Assembly: GCF_000003815.2 (NCBI RefSeq)
Contig: NC_049983.1
Span: 14,295,569 to 14,359,568 of the forward strand
Length of the DNA stretch: 64,000 nucleotides
Direction of reading: 5' to 3'
Origin: Branchiostoma floridae
Lineage: Eukaryota; Chordata; Leptocardii; Amphioxiformes; Branchiostomatidae
Positions 24,097 to 35,700 of this stretch are shown here, piece after piece. The position numbers and the translations under genes are program-made. The notes beneath the pieces are model-generated. The model was not told the origin of the DNA and ran no database searches. It saw only the letters and a list, made by a program, of their open reading frames with translations. Position 1 is the stretch's first letter; every line of letters starts with the position of its first letter.

Positions 24097-27000
24097 TTGT
24101 TTCACAATTGTAATTTATGTGCCATATGACTACTTCTGTAAACACGTTCAAGGATTGAGAGAAAACATTCATTATGATACCCTTTAGATGACCTTTGGAG
24201 TATTCTAGATTTCACATTCCCTTTGTTCTGTTCAACTTTGAATAAACTTATCATAATGCATATATGATCGAAGCTTATCCCATTAATATAGACCACATGC
24301 AGAGTTTTGAATGCCATATCCAAATAAATCCATACCATAAAGGAGATAAAGTCAGCATTATGATGACATTAGCTTATCTTGTGCTGACACTTGGCATATA
24401 CTTCATTTGCGTAACCCAGTTCTCAGCGTGGCAAATATAAGTAAGCTACTTGCGAGCTGTGATAAGTAACCCATGGCTGGTTATAGTTTCATATTTCAGA
24501 AAAGAGGTCGCCATCTCATTCTATAATTTCACTGACGTCAGTCACGGAAGCAATACTAATCCTGTAGCAATCCAAAAATCCAGGACCCAGGCTTCTTTTT
24601 GTTGAAGGATATTGGGAGATCTTGCTGGAAAATAGAACAGGATTTGGCCGAAGGCGGTATGTCTTGCCATGTCGATCAGAATGAATTGTTGGATATGCAT
24701 AGCAACACAATACAACACACATGCTTGGACATCACGAAACGTCATGATAAGGATGCATGTAGTCGATACCCTTATGTATAATATTTCGGTATCTGCTTGA
24801 TTATCTGTTGATTACGTTAAGTGATATATAGTACAGAACCCAACGCACACTAACACAATGTATACATATACATATAAATACCACAAACAAATCATGTTTT
24901 CCAAATCTGACCCACTTATCGAAGGTTATTGCAATTTGTTATAACGCTTCGTGCATCAAATAATTGAAAATGCAACCAAGAACACTAGATCTGGTGGCAC
25001 TAAGACTTTTGGACACATTATTTACAGTTTTTATCAATTCGTCCTGCAAACATTGTGCATTGTGTGGTCTGACAGCTCGCAAACAGCCACCCGGAGTGGT
25101 CAACAGTCCGTGTTGTCCTAACCTTTTCCTTACGTCATCACGGTTCCTATTGAGGTTCGCAGAGTGTAAAACTAACACGGCGTGTAGTATTGGGCCGTGC
25201 ACAATGGAGGTAATAGCCGCAATCGCGGACCATGCGGTGTGATTAAGTGCACTCCAAACCACTTTCCTACCTCAGGGGGGTGTGCAAGCGGGGGATTACC
25301 TGCCACACAGGTGTTTTCCTGCTCATTTGACACGAAAAGTTTTCTGTGTCCCATAAAAAATCCCAAGGGCTCACTCCATCTTAACTCTGTCGCCTTCGTA
25401 CATCGCGGGATTCTACCTAGCTATTGTCTCTCGTGAGAAACTACGTCACAAGATACAAGATACTTGTTCTTCTACTTTTTAATTGTTCCTTCATAATCCT
25501 TGTGTACAACAATAGAATCACTCTATAGAAAACCAAAGAAAATCGTTGATACTGGAGTAATGAGTTTTTGCAATGACAAATGTTTCTACAACGCTTCTAA
25601 TCGTAAGGTATTTCAAAGATTAAGGAATACATTTGTGATTGTTTACCTTTTGGTCAGCAGGTAACGATAATTATACACAACACAACTTCTAAAACAGTAG
25701 GCTGCGCTATGACAACAATATAAACACGAAAACTAGGGGTAGAAGATGGTCGACATTTTTAATGGAACGACCGATTGAAAAAAAATGGCCTTGTTTTTGA
25801 TTAAATGGTTTGCTGATAAACAATGGCGCGGAGCTTAACACATTACTTCACCCAAAGCAACTCGTCATTTGTTGAAGTAATTATATGAAAGGGAATTTGC
25901 CTTGTGGCGTAGAGAAATGAAGTTCCCTCCCTTGGGAGTCTTCGGTTTGAACATTCCAATTCCTTACGATGTTACTGGGTTGTCATTTGTACCAATCAAT
26001 CTTCAGTCTGTACAGATTTGTAAACCACTCCGTGTACATGACAAATGCACTGTCTCTCGTATTACGTCATTAACATTGTGTCATCACAAACAGTGCCAAA
26101 TCTCAGTCGGCAACACTTAAATATTTTGTATCAAGAAAATTATCCTTTATTTGGGCCAATGCTTTATTCTTTTATTCTACAGTTTGCCAAGCCGTTTCTA
26201 TGATCTCCACGATAGCGTGTAGAATATAACTGTCTTTGAAAACTGTTGTAAAATACGTATTGCCATATACAATGTACATTGTACATTGTGATACATTGTA
26301 CCTGTTGTACTTGATAAAACTGTCCATATGATATATATGCATATATATTAAATCCTGCCTGAACTTGTCATGTCTGTCTCTTTGCCGGTGAACATTTCTT
26401 GACTTGTGCGTCTTTCTTATGACAAGTTGTCGGCAACTCCCTTTTAACAAGCAGTGGTGACTATGCTGTCCAGTGCGTGACGTCTGTCTCTACTCTACGT
26501 GCCTTACGTTCGCTTTCCACGATTCCAAAATTTAAAGTCTAACAAATACGCCAGTCAAGTTGGAGACTGCTCTTTCTTAAGACAACAACGTTAAATCAAT
26601 GCCGGAGAACGATTGCGGATACATGAAGTGCACTTTTCTAGTACAAATACAAGCCTTTTGGTGTCGGTTCCTGTGATGTCCTTCCCCTTCTGGGTCTCTA
26701 AATGGCGCTGGAGCTCTTGAATTGAGACTTGACATTTATTGGACACTTTCACATAATGCGGGGCTGCCCAGGTCCGGCTACTTGCCACCACTGGAGGCAC
26801 GCTGCGTTTGAATCAACAGTTCCCACTGCAAATATTTTTCCTGTACAAAAGAGAACACTCGCCCTCCCACAAAGACGAAGCCATGCGTGTCGACGTCGCA
26901 TTGAAATGGCTATACATGTCCTGACTTCTAACTTCTATTATAAACCAGACGGTGATACGATAAGTATTAGCGGTAACAATTTTTTCTGAGTGAAAGGCTT

Positions 27001-27148
27001 TCAACAAATCCCTTAATCCGCGTCAACTGTTACAATGAAGAGTCTTGGCGCCATACCTACATGTACTACATTGTACACACACTAACACCTGTAGAAACAT
27101 AACTGTACTGTGTGGATGTCAGTGACCGTGAACTTCTCTTCCCTGTAG

Positions 27149-27197
27149 CTGCACGTGTACACGACCCTGAACTGTGCTAGCTTTATACAGACCCTGG
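27149..27197 (+). other. Orphan exon-like fragment
   Basis: A pyrimidine-rich acceptor (TTCTCTTCCCTGTAG) is followed by 49 open bases reading L-H-V-Y-T-T-L-N-C-A-S-F-I-Q-T-L, then G|GTAAGC. No neighbouring exon in a matching phase was found and the family is not recognised. It may be a chance match or a relic. Confidence 0.15.
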
Positions 27198-27595
27198 GTA
27201 AGCAATGCTGAGATAATGGTGTCTATTGAGTCGATGTTATATGGCGATGTTTTGGTACATGTACAAATCAATCATTCCTAGCGTTTTTCTTGTCACACAC
27301 CTTGAACTGTTGTCACGGTGTTCACTTGGCTCCTGCCGCTGTGACATTCAGGTTGTCCTGGTAAGCAACGATAAGTCAAGGGGGATAAATCTCAGGTATT
27401 GTCCCATCTGGCCTGTTTGTTGACGGGTGCCTGAAACGCCCGAATGCCGCGTTAAGTCGATTGGCCATTTGTATGGTGCACAACAACGCATTTAAGAAGC
27501 GCTTGGGAAAACATATTTAGGAAAACATGTCAGTCATGTGCGTCGCACGCCTTTCGTGCCATGGTATGTAGTCAACTACAGTACACGTATCAGCT

Positions 27596-28396
27596 CTATT
27601 CCATGTACACTGCGTACACCGTCGCCACGCAGAACACGCTGCCGTTCTGGAAGGTTGAAGACGCGAAGGTGTCGACATTTGGGTCCCACGCACATCGGGA
27701 CGCCACCCGTATGTCCTGCGCGTGGCGCTCCCCTATGTTGGCCACGCTGATAAGTTTATACCTGGGCGGGAGAAATTCCTTCATCCTCTGCTTCGCCTCC
27801 TCACATAAGTTCTTGGTTATCACACCGGCTGTGCCGGAGTTGTACACATAATCACACAATTTTTCCTCTAACAGCTCTGATAACGCTTTCTCGGCGCGTC
27901 CCGAGAAGAATTTGGAGACGGGGCCGAGTTGATACGTGTGTTCTTGTTCCGGTTCCTCTTCTTCCGGCGGCCGCGGGTGCTGAGGTCTCCAGGGCCTGTC
28001 CGTGTGCGCCAGGTAACTCGCACCTTTCTTATCCGTCACCCTCTGCGCCGCCATCCTCTTCAAGTTCATGGCCAGTCGTTTGGTGACCATGAGGCTGCGG
28101 AGGTTGACGGGTGGGGGTGGCGGGGCCTCTTGCGAAGCCTTTCCCGCTCCGGACACGCCCGCGATGGTCATGTGTATCTCTCCCTTGTCTATCTCCTGTT
28201 GCTGACACAACCGACGACTGTCCACCTTCGGTGCCTCATCTTTACCATTACTGAAACTACTGCTGGTGTCTCGTCGGCCTACTGAGGCCAGCGACGGCTG
28301 CCGACGGGTTAGCTGTTTCCCCTTGCCCGAGCTGCCGCCGCCGCCGCCGATCAAATCGAGCCGACTCGTCCTCTTCGCTAAATTTGCTTTGCTCAT
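27596..28396 (-). CDS. Tctex1-domain dynein light chain (DYNLT4/DYNLT5-like), single exon
   Basis: An intronless 266-residue reading frame. Residues 1-150 are low-complexity, basic and Ser/Gly/Pro-rich, including a glycine run near 18-21, R-R-Q-P-S-L-A-S-V-G-R-R and a run of seven prolines. Residues about 152-266 match a Tctex1 domain: the Y-Q-L-G-P start, P-P-R-Y-K-L-I in the central strand, R-V-A-S-R-C-A-W-D and the C-terminal F-C-V-A-T-V-Y-A-V-Y-M-E. Tctex1 light chains bind dynein intermediate chains and cargo; the TCTEX1D subgroup with long N-termini includes axonemal and PP1-binding members. Assignment between DYNLT4 and DYNLT5 is not settled here. Lack of introns may be ancestral or reflect retroposition. 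Confidence 0.88.
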   Translation of the reverse strand: MSKANLAKRTSRLDLIGGGGGSSGKGKQLTRRQPSLASVGRRDTSSSFSNGKDEAPKVDSRRLCQQQEIDKGEIHMTIAGVSGAGKASQEAPPPPPVNLRSLMVTKRLAMNLKRMAAQRVTDKKGASYLAHTDRPWRPQHPRPPEEEEPEQEHTYQLGPVSKFFSGRAEKALSELLEEKLCDYVYNSGTAGVITKNLCEEAKQRMKEFLPPRYKLISVANIGERHAQDIRVASRCAWDPNVDTFASSTFQNGSVFCVATVYAVYME

Positions 28397-31300
28397 TTTC
28401 TCCTCTTCCGAATTCCCTCGTAACTAACGCATTAATCCAAAAAGAGCCGACAGCAGACTGAAAATGTCGTCAATTACAGGTAAATGTGTTTACCTCAGAG
28501 TCGGGCACACTGTTGCAGCTAACGAACCGTGCAACAAGCCATGTAGTCCGCCTGCACTGTTCTGTTCACACGCCGTGAGCAGCACTAGTGTTGAGCAATC
28601 GTGCCACCCACCTGTGGAGGTATCCAACAACAGCCTGGCACTAAAGACAATATTTTCATTACCCTACTCTGTTTGACACGTCACTCACGTCCGCCCGGCA
28701 TGTGAGTCTACACATGTAACCACCAACACAAGAAACACACAGATAAGCTAAAAGCATATTTATGTACCATGTCGCAAACAATACGAACGCATGTAAAGCG
28801 CCAAAGAATTCGAACAGCCAATGGTAAGAAAGTTCTGAAAACATGTCTATGAATATTCAAGAGCGTGAAAGGGGCCTTGTTTGGCCACTCTCCGGTCTCC
28901 AAACATAAAGCGTGGAGGATTAGATGGGAACAAACTAAACGAGGTCGATCAACCGCCATGGAAACCAAGAGCAGAGGACAATCTTAAGAGTCTTTTATTT
29001 TGACTGGAGTGTTGCTGTCAATGGAGTTATGGGAGATTTTAGGGTGTTACAGGAATCTTAATAAGAACTGATCGGCTCTGACATTAAGTACTGTGGAAAT
29101 ATGGCGTTAAACGTGTTAGAAAGGTAAAACGTGTGCTTAAAATCATATAATGGTCATTGTTCTGTCTCGGTTGAAATGTGCCTGCTCACATGTGTGCACC
29201 CTGGTTGGCACGACAAGGCGACAAACTAAGACCTCAGAACGTGTCATGCATGCAGAAATGCGAGAAAACATAGCAAAACACGGGTGCGATTTTCCAGTCT
29301 CCAGATTGTACGTGATTTGTTTCCAACATTCTTCCGTCCCGGCCATGTCCGCGTCTTAGACTTTTCTTTGTTTTCCTTCCTTTCTTTCTTCCTTTCTCAA
29401 CTGTCAAGATGCCTTTATTGCCACACTGTCTGTCATCGCAGACGTGTTGGAATTTTCATCATTTTAAAGTTTAATGTGCAAAGAACACTGTTTTTTCGGC
29501 GGGATAGTCCCAAAATATTTGCAGCATCCATTTTAAAGCAGTACGTGGATCATCTACTTTGTTGATAGGCTAAAAAAAGCTAAAGAACGCACTTATGATA
29601 CCATCACCCATATTGTGCATCAAATAATAACTTAATTGCACAACAGTTGTCAAATATGCGAGACAATTACTGGCAAAACTGCCCAAGAAGACCACTCAAT
29701 GGGTTGGTCAGTGTAGACAGGTGATCACTATAGACAGGGCCAGTCTTAATTCTTGGGTCAATGGGAAAATTATGTAAGGGACTACCTAAAAGTGGTCACA
29801 TAAGCCAGTTGATCCTTACGTAGAGGTGGTCACTTGTGCAGGCTCTGTGTGCATTTTAGACCTCCTTGTTACAACAACGGTTACGACAATAGTCAGTCAG
29901 CATAACCTACTAATACCACCAGACCTTTCAGTGTTTGTCTGACGGTTCGCTCACACAATACTGGTAACCTGATTCGGGCTAATCTTTTAATCAACAAGGG
30001 AAAGGGTTTTAAATCCCTTACAGGTTGGTCGCCGCTCGAAGCTCAGTTCCAGTTGATACGGGTTTATTGTGGCATTCACCAGCATAGCAAAACTAAACAT
30101 TTACTCAGGGCAAGACTGATTAGATTATTTGTTAGAGGAGACCTTTGTCTTATCTTTTGCAGAGTGCATTATGCTGATAGTCCAAACACGTTAGATTTTC
30201 TTTAGTTTGAAAACATTGTTTATAAAATTTAACTTCTTTTTTGTTGGTTTCTAGTGTTTGTGCCGTTTTACACTATATGGTTGTTAACGTTACATGATGT
30301 AGCGGTTTTCTAGTACTAGTATCATATGCTTCTCCATACCTTTGACGATAAGAAAAGTGATGTCGGTGCGAAGTAGCCAGATGGAAAAGGTAATGAATAT
30401 GTGTACATGTATAATGTACATACTGCAAATGATTAGACGTCTGGTCTATATCCGAACTGGAGTCCACAAAACTATGGAATGAACTGGATGTCGGTTATTA
30501 GGATGTTAATCAAAGTATATCTCGATAGGGACTAATCATTGAGGATGTTGGGGTAGGGGTGGAAAAAAAATAAGGTTCCCTCTTACAACGTCAAAGGTAC
30601 ACGTCGCATGTTTCCAATTAGAAGTAGAAAACCTCTCATCAGAACAAAATACTAGAATCTGGGCATAGTCTCCAGCATACCCCATATGGATCACAAGAAA
30701 AATAGAAAAGCGGACAGGTAACCTTACAGATGTGTAAGCGGGCAAGACAGTACAGCACACTGAGTGTTATCTGTAAATTCGGTCAACTTCTATTCTTTTT
30801 CCTGCGACCTATGGAGTCTGGTTTCGGCACACAGGGCCAGATTTTGCTTTCCTTCTTTTTATCATTTCAAAAATATTAATCATCTTCCTGGTGGATATTA
30901 ACTGTAGAACTATATGATGACGTGATAAAATCATTTAGTAGTGTTAAGTACATGACAACAAAGGAATCCTGTATATAGTGTTGAGGCCGAATCCATTACC
31001 AAGATCCTAGTCTGACCTTTCCTCACCCAGCACCCTAGTTGCTAGGTAACGCCCGTGCCTCCGCCATGACAAAAGAGTCAGTTTACGTCCTGCAAATGCC
31101 ACGGTCATACCTTTAATCCGCGTTACCATGGCAACGAGAAAGCTGCATATTAAGAATGGTATGTTTAATCTGCGTCACTATGGTGACGAAGTAGAAGTTG
31201 TTCGCGCGTGCTATACTGTTCCATCTGAGTCTAAGGTGTTGAAGTTGCAAAAGACAGATAAGATAACCTAGAGAGTGTTTGAATCCCAAGGCCAAGTTTT

Positions 31301-32782
31301 AATCCCAACGAACGAGGTTAAAATAAAATAAAACGTGAAATTAAATGCCATACCGGTACGACATGTTCGGCTTTGATTGTTTTAATTTTAGAAGTCGACC
31401 GTGACATTCCTCTTTGTACTTTGAATACTTTAGGCAGACTGCACATGCAGAGATCTGCTTCTTTAGTTCACCATACCCTTGTACGGGCTGAAACAGTGTA
31501 GGTACGGTCACAGACATTCGTCTCACTAAGATTGAGCCAACTACTCGTTGCTGTCGTTCTTTGCATTTTCGCCAGAAGGCTCCTCAAATTACGCGTAAAA
31601 GCGCAACAGTTGGTTTGCTTGCAAAGCATGGATGGCGAATGATGACAAGAAAATGAACAGTTCCACACCTGCCACACATGTTGGAGTAGATGTACGAAAC
31701 GAAAGTTAACATTTTGTCACTCTAAGGTCATATTTATCCCTGCAGTTTTCGACCCTTTCCAAAGATAAAATATGTGCGTTACCTATATAGATTGCAAACA
31801 TATCGGACATCAGATACTTATGTCATAAAATGTTAATTCATAGGTCGATGAAGAAGATGTAGAACATTAAATAACAAAAGTGAAGAATCTGCATATTCTG
31901 TGTAGTGTGTTTGGCCTTCCCGACTACTTAGATTTTATCCGCACGCTCATATCAGTTTGGTTGTTCCCAAAGGATGTCATCAATATAATGATATCAACAT
32001 GGCATATAACTAACAAGAGAGATGGTACATGTATACATGTTAAATGACTAGAACTGCTAGTTGCAACCTTCGTGTTGGTGGTCATGCAGAAAAGTAACTC
32101 TCAGCAGGTGGCGCTGTTGTATTATAACGTACACCTGTTCAATGACGACATAAAAGTTCTCATCTCTCTCTGTACTTTTAACCGTCCTCGTTCATTTTCT
32201 ATTGAGAGAAGCTCTGAGAATGCCATGCTTATTGCTTTAGATCTATTACTCAGTCTTCATTAGCATTTTCTTCAGTCTTTAATACAGCTTGAACCAGTCC
32301 AATCTAATTCTCTGGCTTGCTCTTCGCGGCGTCCGTCGCTAATCCTTGGACGACTCCTGCCCTAAGCGACTTCCCCACCACCACCACCCCTACATTCAAT
32401 ATAGTATAAAACTTGTCCTCATGGAGTTATTCAGGAATGGAAAATATAAGCCTCAACTTCTTCTCATCTAGATTGCCCTACACTAGAGACCACTCTCGGT
32501 TGTCACTACTACGGAACTTTCACTTCCTCCCATTGTCCACCCCGTTTAACAATCTGCGCGATCAGACCTATGAAACCACCCATGGAAGGTAACACCCCAT
32601 GGGTGGTTGGGTCAGGCTGTCACCCGGGAGAGGTCAAATGTTTCAACTCTCCTGGCGGCGTGACGTGCTACTTCCTATAAACAACCCGCACTCTTGTACT
32701 CTGGGCGACATTCCGACCCGTTCCACCCTCCGAAACTAGTGGAAGAGGAAGGCGTGGTGATCCCGACTAGTATAAGACAGAC
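28397..32782. other. Intergenic region between Tctex1 and SSUH2 genes
   Basis: No supported coding exon. The left end must hold the Tctex1 promoter. Near 29.70-29.86 kb short phrases such as GTAGACAGG and GTGGTCAC recur, suggesting repeat remnants. A cluster of three X-box-like palindromes stands at 31038-31187. The SSUH2 promoter presumably lies at the right end, where TATAAG occurs just before the ATG. Confidence 0.45.
31038..31187. promoter_or_regulatory. Cluster of three X-box-like palindromes
   Basis: GTTGCTAGGTAAC at 31038-31050, GTTACCATGGCAAC at 31122-31135 and GTCACTATGGTGAC at 31174-31187. The second and third lie in a 52-base duplicated unit, each preceded by TTTAATC(C/T)GC. X-boxes bind RFX factors, which drive ciliary genes. 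The nearest ciliary-type candidate, the Tctex1 gene, starts 2.6 kb away. Binding is inferred. Confidence 0.4.
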
Positions 32783-35700
32783 ATGGCGGACCCGCGGATG
32801 GTCGGTGTACAGGTACAGGGGCAGTACCAGCCTCAACAACAGTACGGTGGATATCCACAACCTAGGTAAGTGGAACTAAAGGGGGAGGGGGGCTGTGCTG
32901 ATTAGGGCCAGGGTTCTTGAGCATAATTATTTTGTGCACATGTGGCTGAGTGACATGCTATTAAACATCGACTATCTGACCGTATTCCGCACGTTGCCTG
33001 ATGTGTCATCAGGCCGTTATATCTACATAGGATACCATATGCACGCCGCCAAGCCATACAAGATAGTGGTGTATTTACTATCGCATAATGTTTGGTAAAC
33101 AGTTTCTGAGTGGCAATTGTATACGTTCGAGTTTCCATCCGTTTGCTATTTATAGTACGCCTTTTTACGGATAATGCAATCTGTTATGCAATAGAACAGT
33201 ATTTTTCCCTTGATTGATAATACAGTACCGTAAGTTTGAATGTGCGACGTGGGCCAGCCATGCTTTTCTTACAAGCTGTGTTTGTGTGACCCTGGTATTT
33301 CATCTCCGGCATGTCATCTGCTGATAATCTCATTCCGCGCTGTTTGGTAACTCGCGTTTCAGCCGGCGAGACGAAACATACCTGTCGGGTCTTTAACTTT
33401 TTAAGCCAGACGAATCCAGGTACAAGAAAAGATATTCGCACATGTCAAGGGCAGCTGCACTGGTGTCAGAAATTAACGTTAAACCTTTACAAGTATGTCG
33501 CATGAACAATGTAATTACCAACCAGCCGACATGGCTTGTTTTATCATATCAGTTCCGTGCGAACGACAAAGGCGGTAGCGATGTCGAAGTCAAGAAAAAG
33601 TGACAACAGTCCAAGGTTGTTCCAGGCATTTGGATTGCTAAGAATAAATATGATTTTGTTCTCCTCCTGAAAATTTACCTTTCTTTTATCACGCTGCTGG
33701 CATATGTCATTTTAGCACTGTGACGTCCATGCGCTGTTTTCTGATTGGTGATAAACCGTACATTGCACGAAACAGACAGTCCTGAACATTCCGTAACAGG
33801 TGGTTAGGCTGTTCTTGACTTGAGTGAAAGCTGTCTGTTTGCAGAATTTCATTCAAACAAAAAGGGGCACTTTTTATTTGACCACTTGCGCTGTGAACAT
33901 TGATATTTCCAAGGAGCTTTTTAAATTACAGTGATGACAGAAACAATGCATATTCGTCATACACCTTGCGCTATTCTACCGAAATTTTCGCCAGTGCAGT
34001 GTAACAAACAACGCTAGTCGCTACGGTAAAAGAGCTGACTGTATTTTAGGATAACTTCAGGGTTATTAAGTTATAATTTTCCCCATTTAGTGTTTTGGAT
34101 GTGACTTCAATTAACATCGAAATTGCTGTTCATTATACCAGCTTTACTGTCAACAGATAGCGGATTGGTACAGCTGCTTTAAGACATCGCAAATATTTGC
34201 AAGGATTTTGTTATTAGTAACAACCACGAGTCTACATTGAAATATACTGCCCTTCAGTTGACCTCAGTCTTCCATATAATACCATGTTTATAGCGGTTAT
34301 GGAAAAAATAATAGCACTAGCAGCGCATATCACCATTTAAATTTTGAATACGTGAATCTGTCTTCAAGTAGAATTTGTAGTAATTTTTTTTTTTACCTCG
34401 ACCAATAAAGCATTCTAATTTTGCTAAGCCACGTTATGCAGTTGGAGATAGGACACTTGAGCAAAAAGGGCGGGGAAGTATAAGTTATTTTGCTCAGACA
34501 TCAAAGTGGATGAACAACAGGAAGGAAACAGTGTGTACTGTACATAAATGCTGGGAGGTTGGGCTGATTATCAAGATGTAAACTTCCTCCGCCCCCGCTG
34601 CCCTGTCACATGCTGTATGGAACCTCGCGGCCAGTGAAGCAGGGTTGTATACTATGATCCTTGTGCAATTCCTAAGGAGTTGTGCAATTTTCCAGTGTGA
34701 AATTTATGTCAGGCTTGTGCAATCTCCGGAAATACCAACTGATCCCCACGCCCATCCAGCCGTTTAGGCTCCACCAGCATGCCTGAGCTTGCAGTGAAAT
34801 TGCCCTACAATAACCTCTAGGGGGCGGGTCTGGGCAACTCAAAATCACGTGGGCCGTGTGAACCTTTCGGGTCAAAGTACTAGACTATTGTAGACCCTAG
34901 CTGGGGCCATGATCTAGTCGGGAGTGTACCTGTTCAGGTTAGAATACTGGGACCGGTGTAGCGGTGAAGAGGGGAGACATGGCGGACGGAGAACGGAAGC
35001 CACTGTTGGGGGCAAAGTGAGTTGAGCCGAGATCTGAGACGCATGTTTGTACTTGAGTTATGTTGAGAGTTTCGATCGCGGCATGTCAGGAAAGATGACC
35101 GAGAATTTAAAGGCCTTTAAACAGTTCTCTGTTGTGTGTAATGTTGAAGCATGATCCCGTGTGGTTCGTGGTCTAATACGGAATGTGGCGGCCTGCTCTT
35201 CATATAAAAACAGGCATGACACAGGGAAGGGAAGACTCATTCAATGAATGAGGAAGTGGAAACGGTGTCATTTTAATACCCTTGAAAACATGTGAAGCCG
35301 CACTGTCGACCTTGTTGTCAGGAAGTTAACATGAGCATTGCATTGGAGAAGTCCTTTGGACCGCTAAGTAGTGAAATATACAGCAGAGCATTGGACCATG
35401 GCACTTGTAAGTGCACAGTAAACAAGCACGGTCTGTAAGGTTTTTTAGGTCAAAGGGACAAGGTAACAAGTAAACAAAGTACAGCAAAGGAATATGTTTT
35501 TCTTCTATGTGGGAAGTATATTATTTCCAATGATCATAAAGGGTCTAGCAAGCACTTCCCCAAAGTACTTAAACTAACAATTTTTTGTTTCATTTACATG
35601 TAATTCCTTTTGTACTTTCTGTTATCAACATTAATGTTAGACATTAATAGATGTCCTTTTTTCACTCCTCTATGCCTTGTATTCTCCTTTCAAGTAATAC

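Larger units (their letters stand above)
23934..27595. other. Intergenic region between Rieske and Tctex1 genes
   Basis: Beyond the Rieske 3' UTR nothing can be firmly called. There is a short palindromic run of TACAATGTACATTGTAC near 26270-26310 and one exon-like fragment at 27149-27197 flanked by consensus splice signals. Short ORFs here are unsupported. The minus-strand Tctex1 3' UTR must lie at the right end. Confidence 0.4.

Noticed and set aside
24964-25242. 92-codon plus-strand ORF in intergenic DNA
   Set aside because: No recognisable motif, and overlapping minus-strand frames of equal length are open too, so coding is unsupported.
28464-28484. ATG exon M-S-S-I-T followed by GTAAAT, divergent to the Tctex1 gene
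   Set aside because: Only 21 bases, no downstream partner exon in phase was found before 32.7 kb.
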